Source: Brevundimonas sp. (GTDB taxonomy: Bacteria; Pseudomonadota; Alphaproteobacteria; Caulobacterales; Caulobacteraceae). From it: a DNA stretch of 64,000 nt. This document shows positions 53,805 to 63,430 of this stretch, piece after piece. Positions within the stretch are counted from its first letter, which is position 1; the number at the start of each line of letters is the position of its first letter. The notes beneath the pieces are model-generated. The model was not told the origin of the DNA. It worked only from the letters and a program-made list of their open reading frames with translations, and made no database searches. The translations under genes and the position numbers were made by a program. Location of the stretch: NCBI RefSeq assembly GCF_027484365.1, contig NZ_JAIXTC010000031.1, positions 62,001 through 126,000 of the forward strand, written 5' to 3'.

Positions 53805-55340
53805 TTGACCGCCGCAGCCCTGCCCTGGAATGAAGCCGAGAGGCTCGGCGCGCTGCGATCCTACGGAATCCTCGATACGGAGCCGGAGCAGGCCTTCGAG
53901 GATATCGTCCAGCTGGCCGCCAGGATCTGCGATGCGCCGATCGCGGTCGTCAATCTGATCGACGAGGGCCGGCAGTGGTTCAAGGCAGAGACCGGCCTCG
54001 GCGTCCGGGAGACCCCGCTCGATAGCTCATTCTGCGCCCATGCCCTGCTGCGGGACGACGGCATGGTCATTCCGGACGCAACCCGCGACAGCCGGTTCGA
54101 CGGCAACCCGCTGGTCGCCGGCGACACGGGTCTCCGGTTCTATGCAGGCCGGCTCCTGAAGAGCCCTGACGGTCATGCGCTTGGGACGCTGTGCGTCCTC
54201 GACACCCGGGCCCGTCCCGAGGGGTTGACGCCGATCCAGGCCGAGACCCTCGAGGTTCTGGCCGGGCAGGTCATGGCGCAGCTGGAGCTGCGGCGCGCCA
54301 TCCGCGAGCGCGAAGAAGGCGTTCACGCCTTGGCCGACAGCGAGGCCAAGTTCCGCGCCATCGCCGATTCCATGCCCCAGATGGTCTGGTCGACCCTGCC
54401 CGACGGATTTCACGACTACTATAACGCCCGCTGGTACGAGTTCACCGGCGTGCCGGTCGGCTCGACCGACGGCGAGGGCTGGAACGGCATGTTCCATCCC
54501 GATGATCAGGCGCGGGCCCGCGAGGTCTGGAACCATTCGCTGGAGACCGGCGACCTCTACGAGATCGAGTACCGACTGCGTCGCGCGGACGGCGTCTATC
54601 GCTGGGCCCTGGGCCGCGCGACGCCGATCCGGAACGAGGTCGGTGAGATCATTCGCTGGTTCGGCACCTGCACCGATATCGAGGAGCTGAAGCGGTCGGA
54701 GGAGGGCAAGGACCTGCTCAGCCAGGAACTGAGTCACCGGATCAAGAACATCTTCGCCGTGGTTTCGTCCCTGATCGCCCTGTCCGCGCGCGAGCACCCG
54801 GAGGCCAGGGCCTTCGCCGGAAGCGTGCGCGACCGGATCAACGCCCTTGCCCGCGCTCACGAGTTCGTCCGGCCCCATTCAGAGGTCTCCCGGCCGTTGA
54901 TCAGCGATACGACCCTGCACGCCTTCCTGAACGCCCTGTTCAAACCCTATGTCGACGCGGCGGGCGGGTCGCGCGTCCTCATCGAGGGCGACGACGCGAC
55001 CTTCGACGACCAGGCGGCAACCTCGGTCGCCCTGCTGTTCCACGAACTGGCGACCAACGCCGCCAAATACGGCGCCCTGTCGGTTCCGGGCGGTCAGGTC
55101 CTGTTGCGCACCTGCAATGAGGGCGACCGGTTCACCCTGACCTGGACCGAGCAAGACGGCCCGCCCGTTCCCGAAAGACCTGGCCGGCAAGGGTTCGGAA
55201 CGGCGCTGGCGACCTTGTCGGTCGAAGGTCAGTTGGGCGGAAAGCTGGAACGAAGGTGGGCGCCGGGGGGGTTGGTTCTGAAGGCGGATCTCCCCGCTAC
55301 GGCGCTTTCGCGGCGACGCGCCGCATTGAAAAAGAAATGA
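53805..55340 (+). CDS. HWE-family sensor histidine kinase (GAF-PAS)
   Basis: 511 residues from a TTG with GGAG six bases upstream. GAF domain (about 15-165, NLIDEGRQWFKAETG and SFCAHALL), PAS with PAC (about 185-305, MPQMVWSTLPDGFHDYYNARWYEFTG), then the HWE/HisKA_2 block with phospho-His in LSQELSHRIKNIFAVVSSLI and a HATPase FHELATNAAKYGAL. No membrane segment, so cytoplasmic. HWE kinases commonly act on PhyR or related receivers in the general stress response. A single-domain response regulator follows after 52 bases. Confidence 0.94.
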   Translation: MTAAALPWNEAERLGALRSYGILDTEPEQAFEDIVQLAARICDAPIAVVNLIDEGRQWFKAETGLGVRETPLDSSFCAHALLRDDGMVIPDATRDSRFDGNPLVAGDTGLRFYAGRLLKSPDGHALGTLCVLDTRARPEGLTPIQAETLEVLAGQVMAQLELRRAIREREEGVHALADSEAKFRAIADSMPQMVWSTLPDGFHDYYNARWYEFTGVPVGSTDGEGWNGMFHPDDQARAREVWNHSLETGDLYEIEYRLRRADGVYRWALGRATPIRNEVGEIIRWFGTCTDIEELKRSEEGKDLLSQELSHRIKNIFAVVSSLIALSAREHPEARAFAGSVRDRINALARAHEFVRPHSEVSRPLISDTTLHAFLNALFKPYVDAAGGSRVLIEGDDATFDDQAATSVALLFHELATNAAKYGALSVPGGQVLLRTCNEGDRFTLTWTEQDGPPVPERPGRQGFGTALATLSVEGQLGGKLERRWAPGGLVLKADLPATALSRRRAALKKK

Positions 55341-55362
55341 ACCGGACGGAAGCCACTGCGTT
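55338..55362 (+). promoter_or_regulatory. EcfG-like promoter candidate
   Basis: TGAAC at 55338-55342, 16 bases, CGTT at 55359-55362. One mismatch in -35 (T for the first G); the -10 lies 31 bases before the response regulator start. Confidence 0.4.
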
Positions 55363-55392
55363 CGAAAGGTCCGGTAACCGACACACAAGGCC

Positions 55393-55800
55393 ATGACTGC
55401 GCGTATCCTGATCATCGAAGACGAGGCGCTCGTCGCCATGGAACTCCGCTTCGTGCTGGAGGACCTGGGTCACGAGGTCGTGGCGACCGCCGCGGACGCC
55501 AGGTCGGCGCGCTCCGCCGCGTCAGAGAACGATGTCGACCTGGCCCTGGTCGACATTCACCTGTCCGACGGTCCTACCGGGATCGACCTGGGCCGTGAGC
55601 TGGGCCAGGAGATGGGCGTCACCGTCCTGTTCATGACGGCCAATCCCGGCATGCTTCGCGAGGGTGTGGCCGGGACCATCGGCGTGCTGTCAAAGCCGAC
55701 CGACGAACGCGCGGTCCAGACCGCGGTCGACTACGCCCTCCGCCGCCGCGCCGGCCGCCCGGTCGAATACGCGCCCCCGGAACTCCAGCTCTTCGGCTAG
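55393..55800 (+). CDS. Single-domain response regulator
   Basis: 135 residues, a lone receiver domain: ILIIEDEALVAMELRFVLEDLGHEV, phospho-Asp in DLALVDIHLSDGPTG and the Lys in GVLSKPTDERAV. There is no output domain. Next to an HWE kinase it resembles the LovR type of receiver, which dampens the general stress response in Caulobacter by drawing off phosphate from its kinase. That role is an inference from arrangement. It converges with trxB. Confidence 0.93.
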   Translation: MTARILIIEDEALVAMELRFVLEDLGHEVVATAADARSARSAASENDVDLALVDIHLSDGPTGIDLGRELGQEMGVTVLFMTANPGMLREGVAGTIGVLSKPTDERAVQTAVDYALRRRAGRPVEYAPPELQLFG

Positions 55801-55812
55801 CAGGTCCGGATT

Positions 55813-56820
55813 TCACCAGACCCCGATCTTCTCCGCCTCGCGGTGACTGATCGGGTGGTGCGCCTTGGCGTGATCTTCCTCGGCGAGGAACCGTACGGCC
55901 TCCAGGGCAGCCATACAGCCCATCCCGGCCGCCGTGACGGCCTGTCGGTAGACGTCGTCGGTGACGTCGCCGGCGGCGTAGCAGCCTTCGACATTGGTCG
56001 AGGTCGTGCCGGGCTTCACCACCAGATAGCCACCCTGTTTGGTTTCCAGCTGGCCCTTGAAGAGTTCTGACGACGGCGCGTGGCCGATGGCGATGAAGAC
56101 GCCGTCCGCCTGGACCTCCTGCGTCGCTCCCGTCTTGGCGTGCTTCAGCCGAACGCCGGTGACGTTGGAGGCGATGCCGTCCGACTGGCCCAGAATCTCG
56201 TCGACCGCATGGTCCCAGATCACCTCGACCTTCGGATTGGCGAACAGACGGTCCTGCAGGATCTTTTCGGCGCGGAACTCGTCCTTCCTGTGGACGACCG
56301 TCACCTTGGCGGCGAAATTGGTCAGGAACAGCGCCTCCTCGACCGCCGTGTTCCCCCCGCCGACGACGATCACGTTCTTGCCGCGATAGAAGAAGCCGTC
56401 GCAGGTCGCACAGGCCGAGACGCCGAAGCCCTGGTATTTCTGCTCGCTCTCCAGCCCCAGCCATTTGGCCTGGGCGCCGGTGGAGATGATGACCGTCTCG
56501 GCCAGCAGCTCGGTCCCGCTGTCGAGCTTCAGTCGGAACGGGCGCTGCGACAGGTCGCAGGACACGACGATATCCTCGATCACCTCGGTCCCGACGTGCA
56601 GGGCCTGGGCCTTCATCTGCTCCATCAGCCAGGGCCCCTGGATGGCCTCGGCGAAGCCCGGATAGTTCTCCACGTCGGTGGTGATGGTCAGCTGGCCGCC
56701 CGGCTGGATGCCGGCGATCACCGCCGGGTTCAGGTTGGCCCGGGCCGCATAGATGGCGGCGGTCCAGCCGGCGGGGCCGGAGCCGATGATGGCGACGCGG
56801 ATCGTTCTCGGAGTGCTCAT
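55813..56820 (-). CDS. trxB: Thioredoxin-disulfide reductase
   Basis: 335 residues. FAD motif IIGSGPAGWTAAIYAARANL, redox cysteines C137 and C140 in SACATCDGFFY, NADPH motif VVGGGNTAVEEALFL, and C-terminal FAD block GCYAAGDVTD. Transfers electrons from NADPH to thioredoxin in the cytoplasm. The protein is full length. The C-terminus contains ISHREAEKIGVW. No thioredoxin gene is adjacent. Confidence 0.97.
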   Translation of the reverse strand: MSTPRTIRVAIIGSGPAGWTAAIYAARANLNPAVIAGIQPGGQLTITTDVENYPGFAEAIQGPWLMEQMKAQALHVGTEVIEDIVVSCDLSQRPFRLKLDSGTELLAETVIISTGAQAKWLGLESEQKYQGFGVSACATCDGFFYRGKNVIVVGGGNTAVEEALFLTNFAAKVTVVHRKDEFRAEKILQDRLFANPKVEVIWDHAVDEILGQSDGIASNVTGVRLKHAKTGATQEVQADGVFIAIGHAPSSELFKGQLETKQGGYLVVKPGTTSTNVEGCYAAGDVTDDVYRQAVTAAGMGCMAALEAVRFLAEEDHAKAHHPISHREAEKIGVW

Positions 56821-56890
56821 AGGTGCTATCTAGTCGTTGATTCCGCCCTGTGCGATGTCAGGCACGACGGAAATCGTGGAAGGATGCGAC

Positions 56891-57193
56891 ATGGCTACCC
56901 AACCGGGACGGAGTTTCATCGGCATAGGGCTCGCTTTGGGCGTGGCGATCGGCGCGGGCCTGGGCGTCGCCCTGGGAAACCTGGCGCTCGGGATCGGTCT
57001 CGGGATCGCCCTTGGCTTCGCCGTCGGCGCTGCGGCGGACGCCGGCGGCAAGGCGAAGCGGAAGGGCGACGGCGACGGGGGCTCCGTCATGATCGCCGGC
57101 GACGGCGGCGGCCGTTCGAAGGACAATGACGGATCTGACAACGACGGCGGGTCAGACGGCGGCGGGGACGGTGGAGGCGGCGGCGGGGACTGA
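56891..57193 (+). CDS. Glycine-zipper membrane protein with Gly/Asp-rich tail
   Basis: 100 residues. Start at 56891 gives MATQPGRSFIGIGLALGVAIGAGLGVALGNLALGIGLGIALG, two glycine-zipper membrane helices. The C-terminal 45 residues are Gly/Asp/Ser-rich and hydrophilic. The reading frame ends inside the ELM1-family gene on the other strand (overlap 57152-57193), so the last 14 codons may be less constrained. A GGAAGG lies about 8 bases before the ATG. Function unknown; the N-terminal part looks real, the tail less so. Confidence 0.6.
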   Translation: MATQPGRSFIGIGLALGVAIGAGLGVALGNLALGIGLGIALGFAVGAAADAGGKAKRKGDGDGGSVMIAGDGGGRSKDNDGSDNDGGSDGGGDGGGGGGD

Positions 57194-58180
57194 CGCCTGG
57201 CGGCCCATCGCCTTGAGGACTTCGCGCGCGGCGCGCTCTGTCTCCGCGAGCGGTGAATAGGTCCAGGTCTCCAGCGATCCGTCGAACGGTCGGGCCGCTC
57301 CACGGGCGACGAGATCGGCATGCAGCCGGGCGAACTTTCCGGGCGGCTTCAGGGCGACCATGGGCAGGACGTGCACCGGCTTGCCGGTGGAGGCGGCCTC
57401 GGCCGCCATATTGGCGCTGTCCTCGGTGACGAGGACGTGGTCGGCCGCGTGCAGGAAGGCGAACAGCGGGTTCGGCCCCTCGCCGTCCCAGAGCCAGCCG
57501 GGCAGGGCCTGAAGCCTTTCAGTCATCACCGCCTTCGCCGGCTCGGGCGTGCGTCGCGAGAAGGTCAGCATCAACGAGCCGCCGGAGGTCCGAACGGCCT
57601 GCGCAATCCTGTCGGCCAGCAGGCCGGCATGATCCGGGGTCAGGTCAAAGGCCTTCGACCGCCCTCCGATCAGGACAGCGACACGCGGATGGGGCAGGGG
57701 GTCCAGCCGCCCGGCGAAGGCGGGCGCGGCCTCGGCCAGGATCTGCGACGTGATCCGGTGCGGCGATCCCGTGATCGAGACGACATTGGCGCCGGTCAGC
57801 CCGTCATGGGCCGGGGCCACCACCCTGTCGAACAGCGCGGGATCGAGCCGCGGGTCCTGGGTCTGGACGACAAAGGTTCTCCCGCCGCTCAGCCGCCGTG
57901 CGGCCAGCGACAGGGGCAGGGTCGCACGCCCCGTCGCGATCCACAGATCCGGCCAGGTCTCACCGTCGGCGGGGAAGGGCGCTTCTGACGCCAGCATCCA
58001 CTGCGCCTTCAGTCCGACCGGCAGCCAGTCGAACGACGGCCGCCACTTCACGCGCCGGATGTCGATGATGGACGGAGTCAGGCGCGCGACTGCCCCGGCG
58101 AGACCGAGCGCCTGATTTTCCATGCCGGTGCGACCGTCCGAGACGACCGCGATACGAAGAGGGCCTGGCCCTACTTCCAC
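57152..58180 (-). CDS. ELM1/GtrOC1 family protein
   Basis: 342 residues. The N-terminal [23 protein letters not shown] and the later [20 protein letters not shown] and [29 protein letters not shown] are typical of the Mito_fiss_Elm1 family, which has a glycosyltransferase-like double Rossmann fold. Its bacterial function is not established. It overlaps greA by 10 bases on the same strand and so is translated from the same transcript. Confidence 0.88.
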   Translation of the reverse strand: MEVGPGPLRIAVVSDGRTGMENQALGLAGAVARLTPSIIDIRRVKWRPSFDWLPVGLKAQWMLASEAPFPADGETWPDLWIATGRATLPLSLAARRLSGGRTFVVQTQDPRLDPALFDRVVAPAHDGLTGANVVSITGSPHRITSQILAEAAPAFAGRLDPLPHPRVAVLIGGRSKAFDLTPDHAGLLADRIAQAVRTSGGSLMLTFSRRTPEPAKAVMTERLQALPGWLWDGEGPNPLFAFLHAADHVLVTEDSANMAAEAASTGKPVHVLPMVALKPPGKFARLHADLVARGAARPFDGSLETWTYSPLAETERAAREVLKAMGRQASVPAAASTVPAAV

Positions 58181-58644
58181 TCGACCTTGAGGATTTCGTA
58201 GGCCTTGACGCCGCCGGGAGTGTTCACCTCGACGGTATCGCCGACGGCCTTGGAGATCATGGCGCGGGCGATGGGCGAGGAGATGGAGATCTTGCCCTGC
58301 TTCACGTCGGCCTCATGTTCGCCGACGATCTGATAGCGACCTTCTTCCTCGGTGTCCTCGTCCACCACGGTGACCGTGGCGCCGAACTTGACCTGGTCGC
58401 CGCTGAGCTTGGTCACGTCGATGACCTGGGCGCGGCTGATCTTGTCCTCGATCTCGGCGATCGAGCCTTCGATCCAGCCCTGGCGTTCCTTGGCGGCGTG
58501 ATACTCGGCGTTTTCCGACAGATCGCCGTGTTCGCGGGCCTCTGAAATCGCCGCGATGACGCTGGGACGTTCCACCGATTTCAATTGCTTAAGCTGATCG
58601 TCGAGGGAGCGGTAACCCTCGGCCGTCATCGGCACTTTTTCCAT
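58171..58644 (-). CDS. greA: Transcription elongation factor GreA
   Basis: 157 residues, the family length. N-terminal coiled coil (about 1-75, [59 protein letters not shown], with the tip acidic residues D and E of DLSENAEY) and C-terminal FKBP-like domain (about 80-157, [52 protein letters not shown]). Rescues arrested RNA polymerase by stimulating transcript cleavage. Precedes the ELM1 gene with a 10-base overlap. Confidence 0.97.
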   Translation of the reverse strand: MEKVPMTAEGYRSLDDQLKQLKSVERPSVIAAISEAREHGDLSENAEYHAAKERQGWIEGSIAEIEDKISRAQVIDVTKLSGDQVKFGATVTVVDEDTEEEGRYQIVGEHEADVKQGKISISSPIARAMISKAVGDTVEVNTPGGVKAYEILKVEWK

Positions 58645-58802
58645 GTGGTCGTGATTTTCTGACTTGTCGCCCGGTAAACCGGAGAGGGGACTTAAGAGAA
58701 ACTCTGGCGAATACGCTGGTCGCTGGGCGCGCGCGACCGGCCGAAGATGCTAGGGCGCCCGGCGCGGAAACTCAAGGTCCGACCGGGAACAGGCCCGCCG
58801 GA

Positions 58803-59033
58803 TCAACCTGCAGGAGGTCGCACGGCTGGGTGACGACCGTGCGACAGCCGACGATCGAGCATCGTCCTGGCCAGACCGTAGACGATCCAGGCGATCAGCA
58901 GGGCCCCGATCAGGGCGAACAGCAGGGACGCCAACATCGCGCCCGCCGCCATGAAGGCCAGGAGGAAGGCGATGGCCGCGCCGAGGCCGGCCGCGATCTG
59001 GATGTTCTTCAATTGCATGGCCGATGAACGCAC
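58803..59033 (-). CDS. Small two-helix membrane protein
   Basis: Up to 76 residues. Two membrane segments: IQIAAGLGAAIAFLLAFMAAGAML and LLFALIGALLIAWIVYGLA, then a short basic tail LARTMLDRRLSHGRHP. Start may be the GTG at 59033 or the ATG at 59018; neither has a good ribosome site. A longer frame on the same strand but a different phase (58750-59277) contains this DNA and has arginine-rich composition typical of a shadow frame. Function unknown. Confidence 0.55.
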   Translation of the reverse strand: MRSSAMQLKNIQIAAGLGAAIAFLLAFMAAGAMLASLLFALIGALLIAWIVYGLARTMLDRRLSHGRHPAVRPPAG

Positions 59034-59066
59034 TCAGCCCCGGCCGGTTGCGATGCCGACGATGCG

Positions 59067-59732
59067 TCAGGCGTAGGCGTAGGGGCCGCCCCGCTCCAGC
59101 GCCTGCTGATAGGCCGGCCGCGCGTGGATCGTCTGCAGGAAGGCCTTCAGCTTCGGCTTGTCCGGCCCGTAGGGGGCGCGGCTGGCTCCGGCCTCCAGCG
59201 GGAAGCTCATCATGATGTCGGCGGCCGAGAAGGCGTCGCCGGCGAACCAGGCCGATTTCGACAACTCGCCTTCCCAATAGGCGGTGTGGGCCGCGATCTG
59301 GGGATCGATGAAGCTCGTCTGCGCCTTGTTCGAGATCGCCTTGACCAGAGGCCGCACCAGGCCCGGCGACCGGGTCGGAAGGGCGCCGAACACCAGTTTC
59401 AGCAACAGGGGCGTCATCGCAGACCCCTCGGCATAGTGGAGCCAGTAGGTGAAGCGCCGCCCGGCCGCTGTCCCCGCCGTCGGCTTCAGCCCGTGCCCCG
59501 GATAGGTCTCCAGCAGATAGTCCATGATCGCCCCGGTCTCCGCGACGATGATGTCTCCGTCCTGGATCACCGGCGACTTGCCGAGCGGATGGATGGCGCG
59601 CAGCTCGGGCGGGGCCAGCATCGTGTCGGCGTTCCGCTCGTAACGCTTCACCTCATAGTCGAGGCCCATCTCCTCCAGCAGCCACAGCACGCGCTGCGAG
59701 CGGGAGTTGTTCAGGTGGTGGACGATGATCAT
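59067..59732 (-). CDS. Glutathione S-transferase
   Basis: 221 residues. N-terminal thioredoxin-like domain (about 1-80: HHLNNSRSQRVLWLLEEMGLDYEVKRYERN with the conserved Ser/Asn-Arg pair, and GKSPVIQDGDIIVAETGAIMDYLLETY, the glutathione-binding cis-Pro/ES-like region) and C-terminal helical domain. Catalyses glutathione conjugation or related reactions in the cytosol. A terminator-like hairpin lies between it and the next upstream gene on the minus strand. Confidence 0.93.
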   Translation of the reverse strand: MIIVHHLNNSRSQRVLWLLEEMGLDYEVKRYERNADTMLAPPELRAIHPLGKSPVIQDGDIIVAETGAIMDYLLETYPGHGLKPTAGTAAGRRFTYWLHYAEGSAMTPLLLKLVFGALPTRSPGLVRPLVKAISNKAQTSFIDPQIAAHTAYWEGELSKSAWFAGDAFSAADIMMSFPLEAGASRAPYGPDKPKLKAFLQTIHARPAYQQALERGGPYAYA

Positions 59733-59769
59733 TGCGGCTCTCCCCTAGGTTTGGCACATCCTAGCGGTG

Positions 59770-59800
59770 TTGACGCCGGGGAGGGCAAGCCCGGCGTCAA
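59770..59800 (-). terminator. Hairpin between the esterase-like and GST genes
   Basis: TTGACGCCGGG and CCCGGCGTCAA form a perfect 11-base stem with a 9-base loop, starting 10 bases after the stop of the gene at 59810 on the minus strand. No long T-tract follows, so termination would be weak; transcript stabilisation is the alternative. Confidence 0.5.
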
Positions 59801-59809
59801 CGCGTGCAT

Positions 59810-61048
59810 CTACTCGCGCGGGGCGGCCCAGTCCGATCCCCGGAACACGCCGACATACTGGACATAGGAGTCGATCGGGGCGTTGGGTTCATCCAGCGCG
59901 AAACGCTGGACCGACGACTGGATGTTCATGAAGTCGCCGCCGGCCAGCGGAGAGCCGGCTGCGCGCGGGTTGAACAGGGTGATCTGCCCCGGCTCACTGG
60001 CCGCCTTCAGGGTCGCGGCTCCCTGGACCATCACATAGGGGCCGTCGATGTTGAGCATGTTGAGCCGCATCCGTTGCACGCCCTGCGGCGTCGGTGCGGG
60101 GATCTGTACCCAGCTTTCCAGCGACAGGACGATAATGCTGCTCATCGCCCGGGCGGCGGGCAGGTCTGAGGCCTTCACCCGCGCGGCGAACGAGCGGGCA
60201 CCATTCACGCCCGACTGCATGATATGGAACAGGCCCCACAGCCCATAGGCGGGCCGGTCGCCGAGCTCGCCTGAGGTTACCGCTCGGCTGTAGGTGTTGA
60301 AGATCGTCGCCTCGCGTCCAGCCTTGGCGCGCAGGTCGCCGAGCACGCCGGACAGGCGCGCGGTCTCGGGCGTCTGCGTGGTCAGGGAGGCGACGGCCGC
60401 CAGGGCCATATCGGCCAGGGGCTCCGGATTGGCCCGGTCTGCCGCCGCCGCGACGAGCATCTCCGCGTCGGCCGTCCCGCCCTTCTCCTGGATCCACTGC
60501 GCGAACAGCGGCCAGTCCTGGATCGCGTCGATGCCCAGAATCCGCACCCGCCGTTCGGCTGGCAGAGTCAGGTTCAGCGCCCGGATGCCACGCACCTTGG
60601 CCTCGAAGGCGGTATTGCCCCACTGGGCACCGCTGCCGGACCAGTAGTCGAACACTCGGTCCAGAACTGCCTCGTCACCGGTCTCAAGATATTGGTTCAG
60701 CATCGCGCCCTGAACTGGATCGACCTCGGCCAGATAGTCGGTCAGGCCGGCACGGGCGTTGAGAAGGGTCAGCAGCTCCAGGTCCAGTACCTGGGGGGCC
60801 GCGACCCCATGGCTCTCGCCGAGCAGGATCAGTTTCTGCTGATAGAACTCGGCCGGGAAGTCGAACGACAGCCCGCCGGTCACCGGTCCGTCAGCCACGA
60901 CATTGGCCCGCAACCACTCGACCTTGGCCGGATCGGCGCGGTCGACCAGCGCCTCGGCGGGCAACGGTGGCGGCATCTGCGCCATGGCCGACGACGCGCA
61001 GAGCATCACGGCCACGGCCACGCCTGCGAGAATCGAACTCTTGATCAT
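59810..61048 (-). CDS. Erythromycin esterase-like exported protein
   Basis: 412 residues. Signal peptide MIKSSILAGVAVAVMLCASSAMAQ, then an EreA/ChaN-type fold with LILLGESHGVAAPQVLDLELLTLL near residue 70, the GExHG-like motif that carries the catalytic His and Glu in erythromycin esterases, and YLAEVDPVQGAM. Whether it hydrolyses macrolides is unknown; most such homologues have no known substrate. Signal peptide implies a periplasmic location. An ATACGAC/GTCGTAT dyad lies 11 bases upstream of the start. Confidence 0.82.
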   Translation of the reverse strand: MIKSSILAGVAVAVMLCASSAMAQMPPPLPAEALVDRADPAKVEWLRANVVADGPVTGGLSFDFPAEFYQQKLILLGESHGVAAPQVLDLELLTLLNARAGLTDYLAEVDPVQGAMLNQYLETGDEAVLDRVFDYWSGSGAQWGNTAFEAKVRGIRALNLTLPAERRVRILGIDAIQDWPLFAQWIQEKGGTADAEMLVAAAADRANPEPLADMALAAVASLTTQTPETARLSGVLGDLRAKAGREATIFNTYSRAVTSGELGDRPAYGLWGLFHIMQSGVNGARSFAARVKASDLPAARAMSSIIVLSLESWVQIPAPTPQGVQRMRLNMLNIDGPYVMVQGAATLKAASEPGQITLFNPRAAGSPLAGGDFMNIQSSVQRFALDEPNAPIDSYVQYVGVFRGSDWAAPRE

Positions 61049-61059
61049 GGGAACCCCCG

Positions 61060-61079
61060 ATACGACACCTGCGTCGTAT
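61060..61079 (-). promoter_or_regulatory. Short dyad upstream of the esterase-like gene
   Basis: ATACGAC at 61060-61066 and GTCGTAT at 61073-61079, perfect 7-base arms with a 6-base spacer, 11 bases upstream of the start codon on the minus strand. A possible regulator site. Confidence 0.35.
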
Positions 61080-61198
61080 GATGGAGAGGCGACCAGGGCC
61101 TGAGTTGGACGCAGCGCGGCAGGTTAAATTTCTGTAGGATACCGTGAACCCGCTCCGGCTTGCCGACCGGCAAACCTGGGTCCGCCCCTCGATAGCCG

Positions 61199-61222
61199 AA
61201 GGCCGCCGCTGGCGGCGGCCTT
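61199..61222. other. GC hairpin in the 283-bp gap before selD
   Basis: AAGGCCGCCGC, two bases, GCGGCGGCCTT: 11-base arms between the divergent esterase-like gene and selD. It could be part of an RNA leader or a weak terminator. No known riboswitch was recognised in the gap. Confidence 0.35.
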
Positions 61223-61331
61223 ACGGGCCAGGACCATGGACACCGCGTCGAGGTGGGCAGGCGTTGCGGCCTGCAAAGGGCAGCGGTTGACCGAGATTGA
61301 AACCCGGCCCGCTTTCGCCCACACCGGGTCC

Positions 61332-62375
61332 ATGACCACGCCCGAACCCCGCCTGACGTCGCTGGCCCACGGAGGCGGCTGCGGCTGCAAGCTGTCGCCG
61401 GGCGTCCTGCGCGACATTCTGTCGAAGACGCCCCGGGCCGCCGCCTTCGCCAACCTCATGGTCGGGACCGAGACCAGCGATGACGCGGCCGTCTGGCGGC
61501 TGAACGACCAGCAGGCCCTGGTAGCGACGACGGACTTCTTCATGCCGGTGGTCGACGACCCGTTCGACTTCGGCCGGATCGCGGCGACCAACGCCCTGTC
61601 CGACGTCTATGCCATGGGCGGGCGACCGATCTTCGCCCTGGCCCTGGTCGGGATGCCGGTGAACGTCCTGTCGACGGAGACCATCGGCCGTATCCTGGCG
61701 GGCGGCGCGAGCGTCTGCGCCGAGGCCGGCATCCCTGTCGCGGGGGGGCATTCGATCGACAGCGTCGAGCCGATCTACGGGCTTGTGGCGCTCGGCCTCG
61801 TCCATCCCGACCGGGTGCTGACCAATCGCGGCGCCCAGGTCGGCGACGTGCTGATCCTGACCAAGGGGCTCGGCGTCGGCGTCCTCTCGGCGGCGCTCAA
61901 GCAGGAGCGTCTGGACGCGGGCGGCTACGCCGTCCTGATCGCCTCGACCACGAAGCTGAACACCGTCGGCGCCGATCTGGCCGGGACGGAGGATGTCCAC
62001 GCCATGACCGACGTGACCGGCTTCGGGCTTCTGGGGCATGGGCTGGAGATGGCGCGGGGCTCCGGTCTGGCGGTGGAGCTCGACGCGGGGGCCGCGCCCC
62101 TGCTGGAGGGAGTCGAAGCCCTCGCCCGCGACGGCGTCCGCACCGGCGCCTCCGGCCGCAACTGGGCCTCGTACGGGGAGGCGATCACCCTTCCGGCCGG
62201 GTTCGACGACTGGCGTCGGGACCTCCTGACCGACCCCCAGACCTCGGGCGGCCTGCTCGTCGCCGTCGCGGCCGGGGCCGCCGACGCCGTGCTGGCGACG
62301 ATCCGGGCGGCGGGCTTCGACCAGGCCGCCGTCGTCGGTCGGGTCGTCGAGGGCGCCGGGGTGCGGGTCGTTTGA
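61332..62375 (+). CDS. selD: Selenide, water dikinase SelD
   Basis: 347 residues. Start at 61332 gives [20 protein letters not shown], in which C17 and K20 match the catalytic pair of E. coli SelD, with Cys rather than selenocysteine. [48 protein letters not shown] and [18 protein letters not shown] are family blocks. It makes selenophosphate from selenide and ATP. The stop overlaps the start of the selenouridine synthase gene by TTGA, so selenophosphate here is used for tRNA selenation; no selA, selB or selC lies in the window. Confidence 0.95.
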   Translation: MTTPEPRLTSLAHGGGCGCKLSPGVLRDILSKTPRAAAFANLMVGTETSDDAAVWRLNDQQALVATTDFFMPVVDDPFDFGRIAATNALSDVYAMGGRPIFALALVGMPVNVLSTETIGRILAGGASVCAEAGIPVAGGHSIDSVEPIYGLVALGLVHPDRVLTNRGAQVGDVLILTKGLGVGVLSAALKQERLDAGGYAVLIASTTKLNTVGADLAGTEDVHAMTDVTGFGLLGHGLEMARGSGLAVELDAGAAPLLEGVEALARDGVRTGASGRNWASYGEAITLPAGFDDWRRDLLTDPQTSGGLLVAVAAGAADAVLATIRAAGFDQAAVVGRVVEGAGVRVV

Positions 62376-63430
62376 TCCGGCGCACGACCGATCTGTCGGC
62401 CGCAGCGCGCGTCGGGTTCGACGCCATCATCGACGTCCGCAGCCCCGCCGAGTTCGCCGAGGATCACATCCCCGGCGCGATCAACCTGCCGGTCCTCGAC
62501 AATGACGAACGCGCCGAGATCGGCACGATCTATGTCCAGTCGTCCAAATTCCTCGCCCGCCGCATCGGCGCTGCCAAGGTGGCGCGGAACATCGCCGCCC
62601 ATCTCGACGGCGCCCTGAAGGATCGCGACGGAAGCTTCCGCCCCCTGGTCCACTGCTGGCGCGGCGGCCAGAGGTCGGGGGCGATGGTCGCGGTCATGGA
62701 CCAGATCGGCTGGCCGGTGACCCTGCTCGACGGCGGCTACATGACCTGGCGTCGCAAGGTCCAGACGACCCTCTACGGCGAGGCGGCCTGGTCGGTCGTC
62801 CTGCTCGACGGCGGTACCGGGTCCGGCAAGACGGCCCTGCTCCCCCGTCTCGCGGAGCGGGGCGTGCAGACGATCGACCTTGAAGGCCTGGCCGGCCATC
62901 GCGGCTCCCTGTTCGGCGCGACCGGCCAGGCCCAGCCGTCCCAGAAATGGTTCGAGAGCCGCCTCTACGAAGCGCTCGAAGGCCTCGATCGGACCCGGCC
63001 CGTGGTGGTCGAGGCCGAGTCCAGCCGCATCGGCGCCCGCACCGTGCCGCCCGCGCTCTGGTCCGCCATGGGCCGCGCTTCCGTCGTCGAACTGTCGGCC
63101 CCGGTCGAGGCGCGCGCCGCCTTCTCCGCCCGGGTCTACGCCGACATCGCCGCCGACGTCGCGGCGCTGGAGACTGCCCTCGGCCGCCTGCCGCCGCACC
63201 ATTCAAAGGAGACGGTCGCCGGCTGGAAGGCCATGGCCCATGAAGGCCGCACGGTCGACCTCGCCGCCGCCCTGATCGCGGAACACTATGACCCCGCCTA
63301 CCGCCGCATGTCCGCCCGCCGCGACCGGCCGGTGATCGGGCGGGTGGAGATGACCGCGGTGTCGGACGCGGAACTCGACCGCGCGGCGGATCTCATTTCT
63401 GACACCCTCTCCCGGCGGGAGAGGGCTTGA
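62372..63430 (+). CDS. mnmH: tRNA 2-selenouridine synthase MnmH (SelU)
   Basis: 352 residues from a TTG overlapping selD by four bases. A rhodanese domain (about 15-130) has the active-site Cys C95 in [12 protein letters not shown]; a P-loop domain follows with GGTGSGKT at 147-154. It replaces sulfur with selenium at C2 of mnm5s2U34 in tRNA, through a geranylated intermediate, using selenophosphate from SelD. The last codons (LSRRERA and the stop) lie within a palindromic repeat element. Confidence 0.95.
   Translation: MIRRTTDLSAAARVGFDAIIDVRSPAEFAEDHIPGAINLPVLDNDERAEIGTIYVQSSKFLARRIGAAKVARNIAAHLDGALKDRDGSFRPLVHCWRGGQRSGAMVAVMDQIGWPVTLLDGGYMTWRRKVQTTLYGEAAWSVVLLDGGTGSGKTALLPRLAERGVQTIDLEGLAGHRGSLFGATGQAQPSQKWFESRLYEALEGLDRTRPVVVEAESSRIGARTVPPALWSAMGRASVVELSAPVEARAAFSARVYADIAADVAALETALGRLPPHHSKETVAGWKAMAHEGRTVDLAAALIAEHYDPAYRRMSARRDRPVIGRVEMTAVSDAELDRAADLISDTLSRRERA

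Noticed and set aside
58750..59277. 175-codon minus-strand frame around the small membrane protein gene
   Set aside because: Arginine/Gly/Pro-rich with no domain; it crosses the start of the two-helix protein and the GST end in a different phase, and looks like a GC shadow frame.
61049..61331. Riboswitch or selenium-responsive RNA before selD
   Set aside because: A GC hairpin is present but no known conserved riboswitch core was recognised, and there is no T-tract. Listed only as a structure.
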